From: Thermoproteota archaeon
GTDB taxonomy: Archaea > Thermoproteota > Bathyarchaeia > Bathyarchaeales > Bathycorpusculaceae
DNA: 5,341 nt
Direction of reading: 5' to 3'
Assembly: GCA_012511995.1 (NCBI GenBank)
Contig: JAAZFA010000359.1
Span: forward strand, 1-5,341
Shown: piece by piece, positions 1-5,258 of the stretch
How positions within the stretch are numbered: the stretch's first letter is position 1
Layout: every line of letters begins with the position of its first letter
Translations under genes and position numbers: made by a program
Notes under the pieces: model-generated
Told to the model about the DNA's origin: nothing
The model's database searches: none
Seen by the model: only the letters and a program-made list of their open reading frames with translations

Positions 1-112
1 TGATTGAAGGATACCCATTTTTGGTCCCCTAAATGATTATACATATGCCAAGATGGGTGAGGCATAAAGGTTAGCTGTAAAACCACTTTACAACTGTGAT
101 TAGTATCTGTTT

Positions 113-124
113 TGACACGTGTCA
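113..124. promoter_or_regulatory. 12-bp perfect palindrome, candidate operator
   Basis: TGACACGTGTCA is a perfect inverted repeat with no spacer. It lies about 20 bases upstream of the TATA-like box of the decayed regulator gene. This symmetry and position suit a dimeric DNA-binding protein, possibly the regulator itself. The palindrome is seen in the sequence; an operator role is inferred. Confidence 0.3.
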
Positions 125-145
125 TATTCTACGATAAACGACATA

Positions 146-184
146 CTTAAATAATTTACATTCAAAAATACGCATTATCGGGTG
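146..184 (+). promoter_or_regulatory. TATA-like box and ribosome-binding site of the regulator gene
   Basis: CTTAAATA (146-153) resembles an archaeal TATA box and would place a transcription start near 175. CGGGTG (179-184) matches the archaeal anti-Shine-Dalgarno and lies five bases before the TTG at 190, which supports that start. Both signals remain although the gene behind them is broken. Confidence 0.35.
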
Positions 185-189
185 TAAAC

Positions 190-590
190 TTGATACTACC
201 ATGCGAAGTCGGAGTAAAAACAGTCTTGCCAGCAGTAAAAGCGGTAATGGCACGCACGCACAATCATAAAAAACATAGCCTCAATGAAAAACAAACAGTT
301 GACCTGCTTGGATTATCTCAATCAGCTATCAGCCGGTATGTAGGCTGAGAAAGAGGTGCTAACTTATCGCTATCGAAGATACACCTGAAGTCTTGGCGCT
401 CATAGACGGAATAATTCTCTCCCTTATCGAGCAACCCCATAATAAACAAAGAAAGCTCGAGCTTTTCTGCAAAACTTGTAAACTCATCTGCGAAAAAGAC
501 CTATTGTGTCAAAATGTCAAACAGAATTATCCCCTAATTGGGCAGAAAAATGCCTTTTTTGTTGCCAATAAAACAAATACACCTTATTAA
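190..590 (+). pseudogene. Decayed archaeal HTH transcriptional regulator (COG2522-like)
   Basis: This reads as a small archaeal DNA-binding regulator of the kind grouped in COG2522 (lambda-repressor-like HTH, sometimes linked to thiamine genes). From TTG 190, frame 1 gives an N-terminal LPCEVGVKTVLPAVKAVMA segment. A helix-turn-helix follows at about residues 32-52, with core LNEKQTVDLLGLSQSAISRY. An in-frame TGA at 346-348 then interrupts YVG-ERGAN. After GAN the homology moves to another frame between 364 and 372, continues with IEDTPEVLALIDGI, and ends in the cysteine motif FCKTCKLICEKDLLCQ (to about 512), typical of the family's C-terminal tail. The frame stays open to the TAA at 588-590, but residues after 512 look unlike the family. 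The 393-590 frame alone is only the C-terminal half. One nonsense codon plus one frameshift make loss of function likely. Family identity is from memory of conserved motifs. Confidence 0.7.
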
Positions 591-655
591 AATTCAAACA
601 TTGACTTGTTATTGAAAAAAACCAACAACTAACTAGCAAGCCCAAAACCAACCCA

Positions 656-664
656 ACTATATGT
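656..664 (+). promoter_or_regulatory. TATA-like box upstream of the HtrA gene
   Basis: ACTATATGT, following an A/C-rich stretch, resembles an archaeal TATA box. Initiation about 25 bases downstream would fall near 685. That is just before the TTG at 694 and leaves a short leader for the better-supported TTG at 751. The rest of 591-693 shows no gene. Confidence 0.3.
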
Positions 665-693
665 GTGTAAAAGCTAAAGGTCACCACTAAAAA

Positions 694-1161
694 TTGCTAC
701 ACTTAAGATTTATTAAAATCCATGATTCTCCTCTTTTGAGGTCCCTTCTCTTGCCACACAATGAAGACCAAATCCTAGACATAATCGAACGTGTAAGTAA
801 AAGCGTAGTCAACATATCAACAATAAAACTAGTACACAACATCTTCTATCAAGCAGTACCTGTCAGTGGAATGGGAAGCGGCACTATAATTGACAGTGAA
901 AATAGTCTAATCTTAACCAATAATCATGTAGTGGGTGGGTCAGAAAAAATCAACGTAACTCTATGGAACAACCAAGTAGTTGAAGGTACTATAGTAGGCT
1001 CATGTCCTATGCAAGACGTCGCCCTAATAAAAATAGATGATAAAAACCTGTGGCCAGCGGCAATGGGTGACTCCGATAAACTTCGAGTTGGGCAAAAAGT
1101 CTTCTCGCTATCGGAAACCCATTTGGGCTTGCAGGTGGCCCAAGCGTTACATCAGGTGTAA
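694..1161 (+). CDS. HtrA N-terminal part: first half of the protease domain (His and Asp)
   Basis: This frame holds SVVNISTI, the oligomer/protease entry strand, then GMGSGTIID and TNNHVV, where His78 (codon 925-927) is the catalytic histidine. It continues to QDVALIKID, where Asp108 is the catalytic aspartate, counting from TTG 694. The genuine sequence ends at GQKVF (1104). The last 19 residues, from SLSETH onward, are out-of-frame readthrough to the stop at 1159-1161 and bear no family resemblance. If translated alone it lacks the nucleophilic serine and would not be an active protease. Frame 1 is open only after the TAA at 688-690, so the start must be 694 or the better-supported 751. Confidence 0.6.
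   Translation: MLHLRFIKIHDSPLLRSLLLPHNEDQILDIIERVSKSVVNISTIKLVHNIFYQAVPVSGMGSGTIIDSENSLILTNNHVVGGSEKINVTLWNNQVVEGTIVGSCPMQDVALIKIDDKNLWPAAMGDSDKLRVGQKVFSLSETHLGLQVAQALHQV
738..742 (+). promoter_or_regulatory. Shine-Dalgarno that favours the TTG-751 start of HtrA
   Basis: GAGGT sits eight bases before the TTG at 751. The candidate TTG at 694 has only a weak AAAGGT about twelve bases upstream. Starting at 751 gives [15 protein letters not shown], which begins close to where the conserved HtrA core begins. The 694 start would add 19 residues that lack a clear signal peptide or membrane anchor. Confidence 0.45.
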
Positions 1162-1688
1162 TAAGCGCAATAAATCGTACCATAGACTCGAAAAGTGGTT
1201 TAATTGAAAACCTAGTGCAAACCGACGCAGCAATAAACCCCGGCAACAGTGGTGGACCCTTAGTAGACATAACAGGCAAAGTGGTAGCTATAAACACCGC
1301 CATTATTCCATATGCACAAGGCATCGGATTTGCCATACCCATTAATGTAGCAAAGAACTGCACAATTGACATTATAACCAAGGGCGCAACACGAAAACCA
1401 TGGTTGGGACTTGTAGGGTTAACGTTGTCACAACAGATCGCACACTACTACGGTCTACCAGTTGACTGCGGCGTTATAGTGACCAAAATTGTATTTAACA
1501 GCCCAGCAGACCAAGCGGGTTTAGCAGAAGGCGACATTATTACACAGATTAATAACATTGCGGTTCGAAAAATAGATGACTTAATAACAGAGGTGCATAA
1601 ACGTAGAATTGGAGAGTTCATTAGATTACATGCAGTTCGTAATGGTACGGAGCGCTTTTTTGACTTAAAATTAAACGAAGCCCCATAG
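1107..1688 (+). CDS. HtrA C-terminal part: catalytic Ser lobe and PDZ domain
   Basis: From [11 protein letters not shown] at 1107 this frame carries the second protease lobe. It includes [16 protein letters not shown] with the nucleophile serine at codon 1248-1250, then the oxyanion/S1 region [16 protein letters not shown] leads into the PDZ domain (about 1400-1680). That domain shows the familiar [25 protein letters not shown] and a closing [17 protein letters not shown] segment, and it would bind substrate C-termini. GTG 1215 can serve formally as a start, but it lies inside the conserved core, so independent translation from it is unlikely to be functional. The stop is TAG at 1686-1688. 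Confidence 0.65.
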   Translation, partial: AIGNPFGLAGGPSVTSGVISAINRTIDSKSGLIENLVQTDAAINPGNSGGPLVDITGKVVAINTAIIPYAQGIGFAIPINVAKNCTIDIITKGATRKPWLGLVGLTLSQQIAHYYGLPVDCGVIVTKIVFNSPADQAGLAEGDIITQINNIAVRKIDDLITEVHKRRIGEFIRLHAVRNGTERFFDLKLNEAP

Positions 1689-1700
1689 AGATGAATCAAT

Positions 1701-2126
1701 TTGAGCGAGAATGAAATAACTAATATTCTGAGTAAGTACCAGGTTATTGCAATAGTTGGTCTATCAACTAAGTTAGGTAAACCAAGTCACAGAGTAGGCG
1801 CTTATCTAAAAAAACATGGTTATTGCATAATACCAGTTAACCCAACCATTGACGAAGCCTTTGGGATGAAAAGTTACAAGAGTCTGCTAGATATTCCCGA
1901 GGAAATACAGCGGACAATAGACATCATAGCTATCTTTAGGAAGAGCGAAGATGTACCTCCGATTGTCCAGCAAGCTATTGAGCTAAAACGTAAGACTAGT
2001 CGTCCATTTGTTGTTTGGATGCAGTTAGGTATTGTTAATGAGGCAGCTGCTAAATCTGCTGAACAAGTTGGGCTTACAGTAGTCATGGATAAATGCCTAA
2101 TGAAAGAGCACTTACATCGTCGTTAA
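1701..2126 (+). CDS. CoA-binding-fold protein (CoA_binding_2 / YccU type)
   Basis: This 141-residue protein has the Rossmann-like fold related to the CoA-binding domain of succinyl-CoA synthetase and is full length for the small stand-alone family. Seen in sequence: a nucleotide-binding start VIAIVGLS (15-22) followed by KPSHRV (27-32), then YCIIPVNP (41-48). A central DIIAIFRKSEDV (74-85) is followed by WMQLGIVNE (106-114), and VVMDKCLMKEH (127-137) closes the protein with its conserved Asp, Cys and His. Members bind CoA in vitro, but no cellular role is firmly assigned and none is claimed here. The start is TTG 1701; the nearby ATG at 1691 is in a different frame, and an AGAGATGA purine tract lies about ten bases upstream. 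The 12-base gap after the protease suggests one transcript, so the protease frameshift could have polar effects on this gene. Confidence 0.85.
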   Translation: MSENEITNILSKYQVIAIVGLSTKLGKPSHRVGAYLKKHGYCIIPVNPTIDEAFGMKSYKSLLDIPEEIQRTIDIIAIFRKSEDVPPIVQQAIELKRKTSRPFVVWMQLGIVNEAAAKSAEQVGLTVVMDKCLMKEHLHRR

Positions 2127-2130
2127 AAAA
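2125..2130 (-). terminator. T-tract, possible terminator of the nth-peroxiredoxin transcript
   Basis: Read on the - strand this is TTTTTT, about 55 bases past the peroxiredoxin stop, following GTG. Archaeal termination often needs only a T-tract. It overlaps the last codon of the convergent CoA-binding gene, so the two transcripts would overlap slightly. Confidence 0.3.
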
Positions 2131-2170
2131 CACTTAAGCAACATGATGCCACAGTAACCAGTGTTCAACA

Positions 2171-2200
2171 GTAATGAAATAGTTTAAACTTTAACATTAC
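2171..2200. repeat. Imperfect 30-bp inverted repeat between convergent genes
   Basis: GTAATG (2171-2176) and CATTAC (2195-2200) are inverted copies. Centred between them is the perfect 10-bp palindrome AGTTTAAACT (2181-2190). The four-base arms between these blocks pair poorly. The structure overlaps the stop codon of the peroxiredoxin gene and could form a hairpin in transcripts from either strand, so a role in convergent termination is possible. Confidence 0.35.
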
Positions 2201-2669
2201 TTCCAGTCAATACTCTCTGAATTTCTTCATAATTAGGTTCCTCATCCGTATTATCAGAAACCCAAATGTAACATATTACCCCTTCTTCATCAACTATAAT
2301 AATCGAACGCCTAGCAACAGTATAACCCCTCATCCCAGCGAAATTTTCCTGTTCAATACCATACCGACGGATTACTTCCCGGTTATAGTCGCTCAAAACA
2401 GGATAGGGCAGCATATTTTTTTCAGCAAAACTTTTGTTTGTAAACGGATCGTTTACACTTATACCTATAACTTGTGCATTTAAATTAGTCAACCTGGCCA
2501 TTGAATCGCGAAATTCACACGCTTCTTTAGTACAAGTCGACGTAAAAGCTCCGACAAAAAATGTGATAACAACCTTCTTACCCAGAAAATCATACAAATT
2601 ACAAGGCGCCATGTTTACGTCAAACAATGTAAAATCAGGCGCTTTATCCCCAACTTTAACGTTCACCAA
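2184..2669 (-). CDS. Peroxiredoxin (AhpC/TSA, Bcp/PrxQ-like), alkyl hydroperoxide reductase family
   Basis: A thiol peroxidase that reduces H2O2 and organic hydroperoxides in the cytoplasm using electrons from a thioredoxin-like partner. From TTG 2669 it has 161 residues, normal for the family. It opens VKVGDKAPDFTLFD, then FFVGAFTSTCTKEACEFRD with peroxidatic Cys46, supporting Thr43 and Cys51 five residues later (the Bcp/PrxQ CX4C spacing, a likely resolving Cys). GYTVARRSIIIVD follows with the conserved Arg121, and WVSDN lies near the end. The active-site motif is normally PxxxTxxC; here the proline is Val39 (GTC). An upstream ATG at 2753 would add 28 residues encoded inside the end of nth and absent from the family. 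GTGAGG (2684-2679), nine bases before TTG 2669, supports the shorter form; GTG 2666 is an alternative. It lies downstream of nth and is probably co-transcribed. Confidence 0.88.
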   Translation of the reverse strand: MVNVKVGDKAPDFTLFDVNMAPCNLYDFLGKKVVITFFVGAFTSTCTKEACEFRDSMARLTNLNAQVIGISVNDPFTNKSFAEKNMLPYPVLSDYNREVIRRYGIEQENFAGMRGYTVARRSIIIVDEEGVICYIWVSDNTDEEPNYEEIQRVLTGSNVKV

Positions 2670-2718
2670 AAATCTTTCCCTCACAAAGTCAGTATCTTCG
2701 TGGTATAAATTACTGATC

Positions 2719-3375
2719 CTACTCGAAACAAAAAGCACACGGACAAAGATCATTTAATATGCAGATACCGCATCTGGGCTTTCTTGCTATACAAACCTGC
2801 CTACCATGAAAAATCAATAAGTCAGTCAACTGCATCCATTTTTCTTTAGGTGTCAGCACCATAAGATCCTTCTCAATTCTATTCTGATTTTTCTCCCTAG
2901 TTAAACCTAAACGCTGAGAAAGCCTCATAACATGTGTGTCAACCGCAATACCTGCGGTTATGCCATAGGCATTATAAAGGACAATGTTAGCGGTTTTTCT
3001 AGCTACACCCGGTAATTCTAATAACTCCTCCATTGTTTGAGGTACCTCCCCGTTAAACTTTGCCAACAGAAGCTGGCAACATGCCCTGATATTTCTGGCT
3101 TTATTACGATAAAAACCAGTGGAATGAATGTCTTGCTCCAGTTGTTTTACAGGTATGTCTACGTAGTCTCTAACGTTACGGTATTTTTTGAATAAAGATT
3201 GGGTAACAATGTTAACCCTGACGTCGGTTGTTTGGGCGGAGAGCATGGTAGCAACAAGTAATTCAAGTGAGTTTGTGTACTTGAGGGCAGTTTTAGCGTT
3301 CGGGTAATTTTTTTCAAGTAATTCAATGATTCTAAGCAACCTTTGTTTATGAACGTCTACTTTAGGAATTTTCAT
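2719..3375 (-). CDS. nth: Endonuclease III, DNA glycosylase/AP lyase with [4Fe-4S] cluster
   Basis: A base-excision repair enzyme that removes oxidised pyrimidines and nicks abasic sites. The 218-residue length is normal for Nth. Visible landmarks are LSAQTTD (45-51), near the start of the conserved core. The helix-hairpin-helix is LPGVARKTAN (121-130), with catalytic Lys127, and VDTHVMRLSQRLG (145-157) holds catalytic Asp146. The cluster motif is C195-X6-C202-X2-C205-X5-C211, exactly the Escherichia coli spacing. The tail PCAFCFE adds two further cysteines at 213 and 216 just after the cluster. ATG 3375 is preceded at ten bases by AGGAG. The gene ends 49 bases before the preferred peroxiredoxin start, so repair and peroxide removal probably share a transcript. 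All key residues are present and the gene looks functional. Confidence 0.95.
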   Translation of the reverse strand: MKIPKVDVHKQRLLRIIELLEKNYPNAKTALKYTNSLELLVATMLSAQTTDVRVNIVTQSLFKKYRNVRDYVDIPVKQLEQDIHSTGFYRNKARNIRACCQLLLAKFNGEVPQTMEELLELPGVARKTANIVLYNAYGITAGIAVDTHVMRLSQRLGLTREKNQNRIEKDLMVLTPKEKWMQLTDLLIFHGRQVCIARKPRCGICILNDLCPCAFCFE

Positions 3376-3385
3376 ATCGTTGCTT

Positions 3386-3452
3386 CTCCTAATTATTGTG
3401 TTGTATTGTTCGGCTATCCCGATAACTTTTTTGGAATAACTACATATTTAAT
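3386..3452 (-). promoter_or_regulatory. Promoter and ribosome-binding site of nth
   Basis: Read on the - strand, TATTAAATATGTA (3453-3441) contains a TATA-like core. Transcription would start near 3420, giving a leader of about 45 bases. AGGAG (3390-3386) is the Shine-Dalgarno before ATG 3375. The DNA between the TATA-like element and the insertion-sequence remnant (about 3453-3573) is AT-rich with no recognisable gene. Confidence 0.4.
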
Positions 3453-3573
3453 AATTAGACTTTAGACGCAATTTCTATTTTTATGCTAAAAACCGCTAAA
3501 TAGACTCATTCTTAACAGAAAAAATGCAATTCTAGGCTAAATCACATTCATTAAGGCTCTTGGCATATCAACC

Positions 3574-3588
3574 TGAAACATCGTACAG
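3574..3588 (+). repeat. Candidate left terminal inverted repeat
   Basis: TGAAACATCGTACAG here matches the reverse complement of 4575-4588 (TGAAACGTCCTCAG), with two mismatches and a one-base gap. It lies about 80 bases before the first transposase-frame codon. A chance match of this quality between AT-rich flanks is possible. Confidence 0.3.
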
Positions 3589-3656
3589 TGTTAGATGAAC
3601 ATATTTCTTCAAAAAAACAACTGAACTTTGGTGACAATTTACTCAACTATAAATGA

Positions 3657-4554
3657 CTCTCAAAAAACCCTTCTATTCCAGTGCATAACAGGCTAGAAAT
3701 ACCTGAATCCGGCTCGTTCTACATCCAAGCCATCGCCAAATACCAGATTTCGAAGCTAAAAGGCTTGATGGACCAAAAACAGAAAACACAAAATGGACGC
3801 CGCATACTCCTTCAAGCTGTCTTCACAAGACAAGCTGCTAATGCTCATGGTCTACTACCGACTCTACATAACATCCACGATAACTGGAGTTCTTTTGACC
3901 TAGATCAGAGCAGCATGCATGAAGATATCCATAACCTTGGAACCCCTCATAAAAGAAATTCTGGTTTTGCCTCAAAAACTACATGACAAAGCCAAGCGGT
4001 TGCTGGTCATCTTGGACGTTGAGGTGTGTTCCCCGGGTTCAAGGCGTTCACAGACGCCACCGAGCAGGAAGTCCTATAGGCTAAAGAACATGGTTAAGTG
4101 CAAGACGTATTTTAGTAGCAAAAAGAAGCGTTACATTGTCAAGACCCAGTTCATTGTTAACTTTAAGTGTTTAATTTAATTATTTGCAAGATTGCTCATG
4201 TTAAGGGCAGTATACGTGATTATGCTTTGTTTAAGTGGTGTTATCTGTATTTGCCCAGCAATGTTAGGTGAGTTTTTGACTTGGGATATCTTGGGTCTGG
4301 ATGGGCTTTTCAAGTTTGATTTGTATTTTATCCATAAAGAAGAAAAACTTTGGTCGAGGTAAGGTTGGTGTGGAGGCGCCAGAGCTTTCGGATGAACTGG
4401 AGACATTTAGCAAAGTACTCGGTTGTGAACGTGTTGTGGTTGGGTATATGAATTTGTGGGTGAAAAAGTTTTTGATTTGGGTAGTGGGTTTAGAGGTCGC
4501 CTAAAATGTTGCGTTGTCATGGTTGATATTGTGTCTGGATTGATATGTTTTTGA
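3657..4554 (+). pseudogene. IS5-family DDE transposase, heavily degraded
   Basis: No single frame is long, but family motifs follow one another in order. They are QKTQNGRRIL (f0), KLSSQDKLLMLMVYYR (f1, 3814 on; the HTH_Tnp_4-type N-terminal domain), FDLDQSSMHEDI (f0), EPLIKEILVLPQKL (f1), FPGFKAFTDATEQEV (f0), KKKRYIVKTQFIVN (f1), KIAHVKGSIRDYALFK (f0), LGYLG (f0/f1), RGKVGVEAPELSDE and CERVVV (f2), then FRGRLK and VMVDIVSGLI (f1). The first catalytic Asp (DATEQ, codon 4053-4055) and second Asp (RDYALFK, 4218-4220) remain. The third acidic residue, normally Glu in VVVEH, is Gly (GGG 4442-4444). I count about nine frame changes plus stops at 4077 and 4269. It cannot encode an active enzyme. 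The N-terminus before about 3740 is not clearly recognisable. Short open frames in this stretch on either strand are fragments or shadows of this gene. Confidence 0.85.
4171..4180 (+). repeat. TTAAT tandem duplication that breaks the transposase frame
   Basis: TTAATTTAAT is two copies of TTAAT. Deleting one copy joins the frames so that QFIVN-FKCLI runs on into ICKIAHVKG, matching the family's VN-SKGLI-HK-HVKG order. This lesion can therefore be assigned to a five-base slippage duplication. Confidence 0.6.
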
Positions 4555-4574
4555 GTATTAGGTTCTTTAATCAT

Positions 4575-4588
4575 CTGAGGACGTTTCA
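4575..4588 (-). repeat. Candidate right terminal inverted repeat
   Basis: CTGAGGACGTTTCA is the partner of 3574-3588 and lies 21 bases after the last transposase codon. See the left repeat for the match quality. Confidence 0.3.
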
Positions 4589-4606
4589 AAGGTAAGCATA
4601 AAGCAA

Positions 4607-4620
4607 GGGCAAATCTGCCC
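4607..4620. repeat. Short GC-rich hairpin, GGGCA-AATC-TGCCC
   Basis: A perfect five-base-pair stem with a four-base loop lies just outside the insertion-sequence remnant and downstream of the reductase gene. No T-tract follows directly on either strand, so a terminator role is weak. The rest of 4589-4700 holds no gene. Confidence 0.3.
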
Positions 4621-4681
4621 AGCAGAATAGCGTCTAGGATCTAATAATTCTACATCAACATAAGAACCCAACGATAAATGG

Positions 4682-4690
4682 AAAAATAAA
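4682..4690 (-). terminator. T-rich terminator of the reductase operon
   Basis: Read on the - strand this is TTTATTTTT, eleven bases past the reductase stop codon. A T-rich run immediately after a stop is a typical archaeal termination signal. Confidence 0.4.
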
Positions 4691-4700
4691 TTGATGACAA

Positions 4701-5258
4701 TTATCCATTAAACATTATATTACCATGTAACTCAGCAAACATTACGCGTTTAGCTTTACAAATAGGACACACATAAGGAGGATCTTCTCGAAATACCACA
4801 TAGCCACATTGTCGACAATACCACAGCTTCTTTTTTACCTCAGTCGATTTCTGAATTTGGGGTTGTTGTGGCTCTTGTGTTATCTTCACAGCATGATTTG
4901 TTATGGCTGTATCGTATGCTCTTTGTTGTTTCTCGATTGGGCGACGTTCAGGTACTTCAGGTAGGTTTTGGCTTTCATGTACTGATTTGTTCACGTAGAG
5001 TCTGCAATAGCATGCTCCGTACTCGGCTACATCAGGGTCTCGATAATCACATGGGCAAATTATGTCCCGGTCAAGCTCTATGTTTCCTGTGGCCAAACGG
5101 CATGGACATGAGGGATAGCCATATCTTTCTTCATTCGTCTTTAACCCTTCGAGAAGCATTTGTAATAGTTCCTGCTGAGGAATTAAGTAGTAACCGTATG
5201 TTTTAGCATCTGTCTCGGCACGTTTACGTGTATACTCAATGCTCACTGTGTTGGTCAA
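4701..5258 (-). CDS. Ferredoxin:thioredoxin (disulfide) reductase catalytic domain fused to a rubredoxin domain
   Basis: It takes electrons from reduced ferredoxin through a [4Fe-4S] cluster and an adjacent disulfide to reduce a thioredoxin or glutaredoxin-like partner. The 185-residue protein has an N-terminal FtrB-type domain (1-95) with CPC (51-53), CPC (68-70) and CYC (83-85). The third motif is CHC in plant enzymes, so Tyr84 replaces the histidine. Spacings between motifs are 14 and 12 residues. A Gln/Pro-rich linker (about 96-143) leads to a rubredoxin-like domain, WYCRQCGYV...CPICKAKRVMF, with iron ligands C148, C151, C164 and C167. Fused reductases of this type are known from methanogenic archaea as ferredoxin:disulfide reductases. 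The start TTG 5258 overlaps the upstream TGA as TTGA, with GAGG ten bases before it, which indicates translational coupling; GTG 5246 is an alternative. Confidence 0.92.
   Translation of the reverse strand: MTNTVSIEYTRKRAETDAKTYGYYLIPQQELLQMLLEGLKTNEERYGYPSCPCRLATGNIELDRDIICPCDYRDPDVAEYGACYCRLYVNKSVHESQNLPEVPERRPIEKQQRAYDTAITNHAVKITQEPQQPQIQKSTEVKKKLWYCRQCGYVVFREDPPYVCPICKAKRVMFAELHGNIMFNG

Larger units (their letters stand above)
1..189. other. Intergenic/edge region upstream of the decayed regulator
   Basis: No complete gene is visible. Two weak edge signals exist. On the + strand, a short open frame reading IEGYPFLVP ends with TAA at 30-32 and could be the tail of a gene starting left of the window. 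On the - strand, an ATG at 18-16 follows AGGGGA by six bases and could open a gene leaving the window. The two contradict each other and neither can be settled from so few codons. The remainder is AT-rich and holds the palindrome and promoter-like elements listed separately. Confidence 0.4.
694..1688 (+). pseudogene. HtrA/DegP-like serine protease with PDZ domain, split by one frameshift
   Basis: Across the two frames this is a full-length trypsin-like HtrA protease with one PDZ domain, a family that degrades or refolds damaged proteins. Frame 1 (from 694 or 751) covers the protein up to GQKVF at 1102-1104. Homology then resumes in frame 0 at 1107 with [20 protein letters not shown]. The family pattern G-Q-x-V-x-A-I-G-N-P-F-G is restored exactly if the TC at 1105-1106 is removed. 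The lesion therefore looks like a two-base tandem duplication (CTTC-TC-GCT); a one-base loss would leave one extra residue. Everything else is intact: His, Asp and Ser of the triad, the substrate-pocket region and the PDZ domain. With no signal peptide seen, the protein would be cytoplasmic. One lesion in an otherwise clean gene fits a sequencing error, very recent inactivation or recoding. The stop lies 12 bases before the CoA-binding gene. Confidence 0.85.
3574..4588 (+). mobile_element. Remnant of an IS5-type insertion sequence, about 1 kb
   Basis: This is the body of a decayed insertion sequence, defined by the transposase remnant inside it and by possible eroded terminal repeats. Its length, about 1015 bases, is within the usual IS5-family range. 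It sits between the promoter of nth and the convergent end of the reductase gene, so it interrupts no gene in the window. No clean target-site duplication could be recognised, as expected for an old insertion. The boundaries are tentative; the transposase homology itself is strong. Confidence 0.6.

Noticed and set aside
1..18. Possible - strand gene start with AGGGGA ribosome-binding site
   Set aside because: Only six codons are inside the window, and a competing + strand tail is equally plausible.
346..348. In-frame TGA in the regulator as a selenocysteine codon
   Set aside because: Nothing resembles a SECIS element, homologues are not known selenoproteins, and a second lesion lies downstream; decay is simpler.
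393..590. Separate 65-residue gene starting at TTG 393
   Set aside because: Its first 40 residues are the C-terminal half of the regulator and no ribosome-binding site precedes it.
1007..1381. 124-codon - strand open frame
   Set aside because: It is antisense to the catalytic core of the protease, whose + strand homology is unmistakable.
2719..2753. Overlap of peroxiredoxin with nth through the ATG at 2753
   Set aside because: The added 28 residues are not family sequence, and a GAGG site supports a start at 2669.
4031..4045. tRNA-like T-arm sequence GGTTCAA
   Set aside because: There is no acceptor or anticodon stem around it; it encodes the PGFKAF part of the transposase remnant.
4176..4589. 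Two short - strand open frames (4176-4406 and 4407-4589)
   Set aside because: They are antisense to the transposase remnant and show no recognisable domain or convincing start signal.
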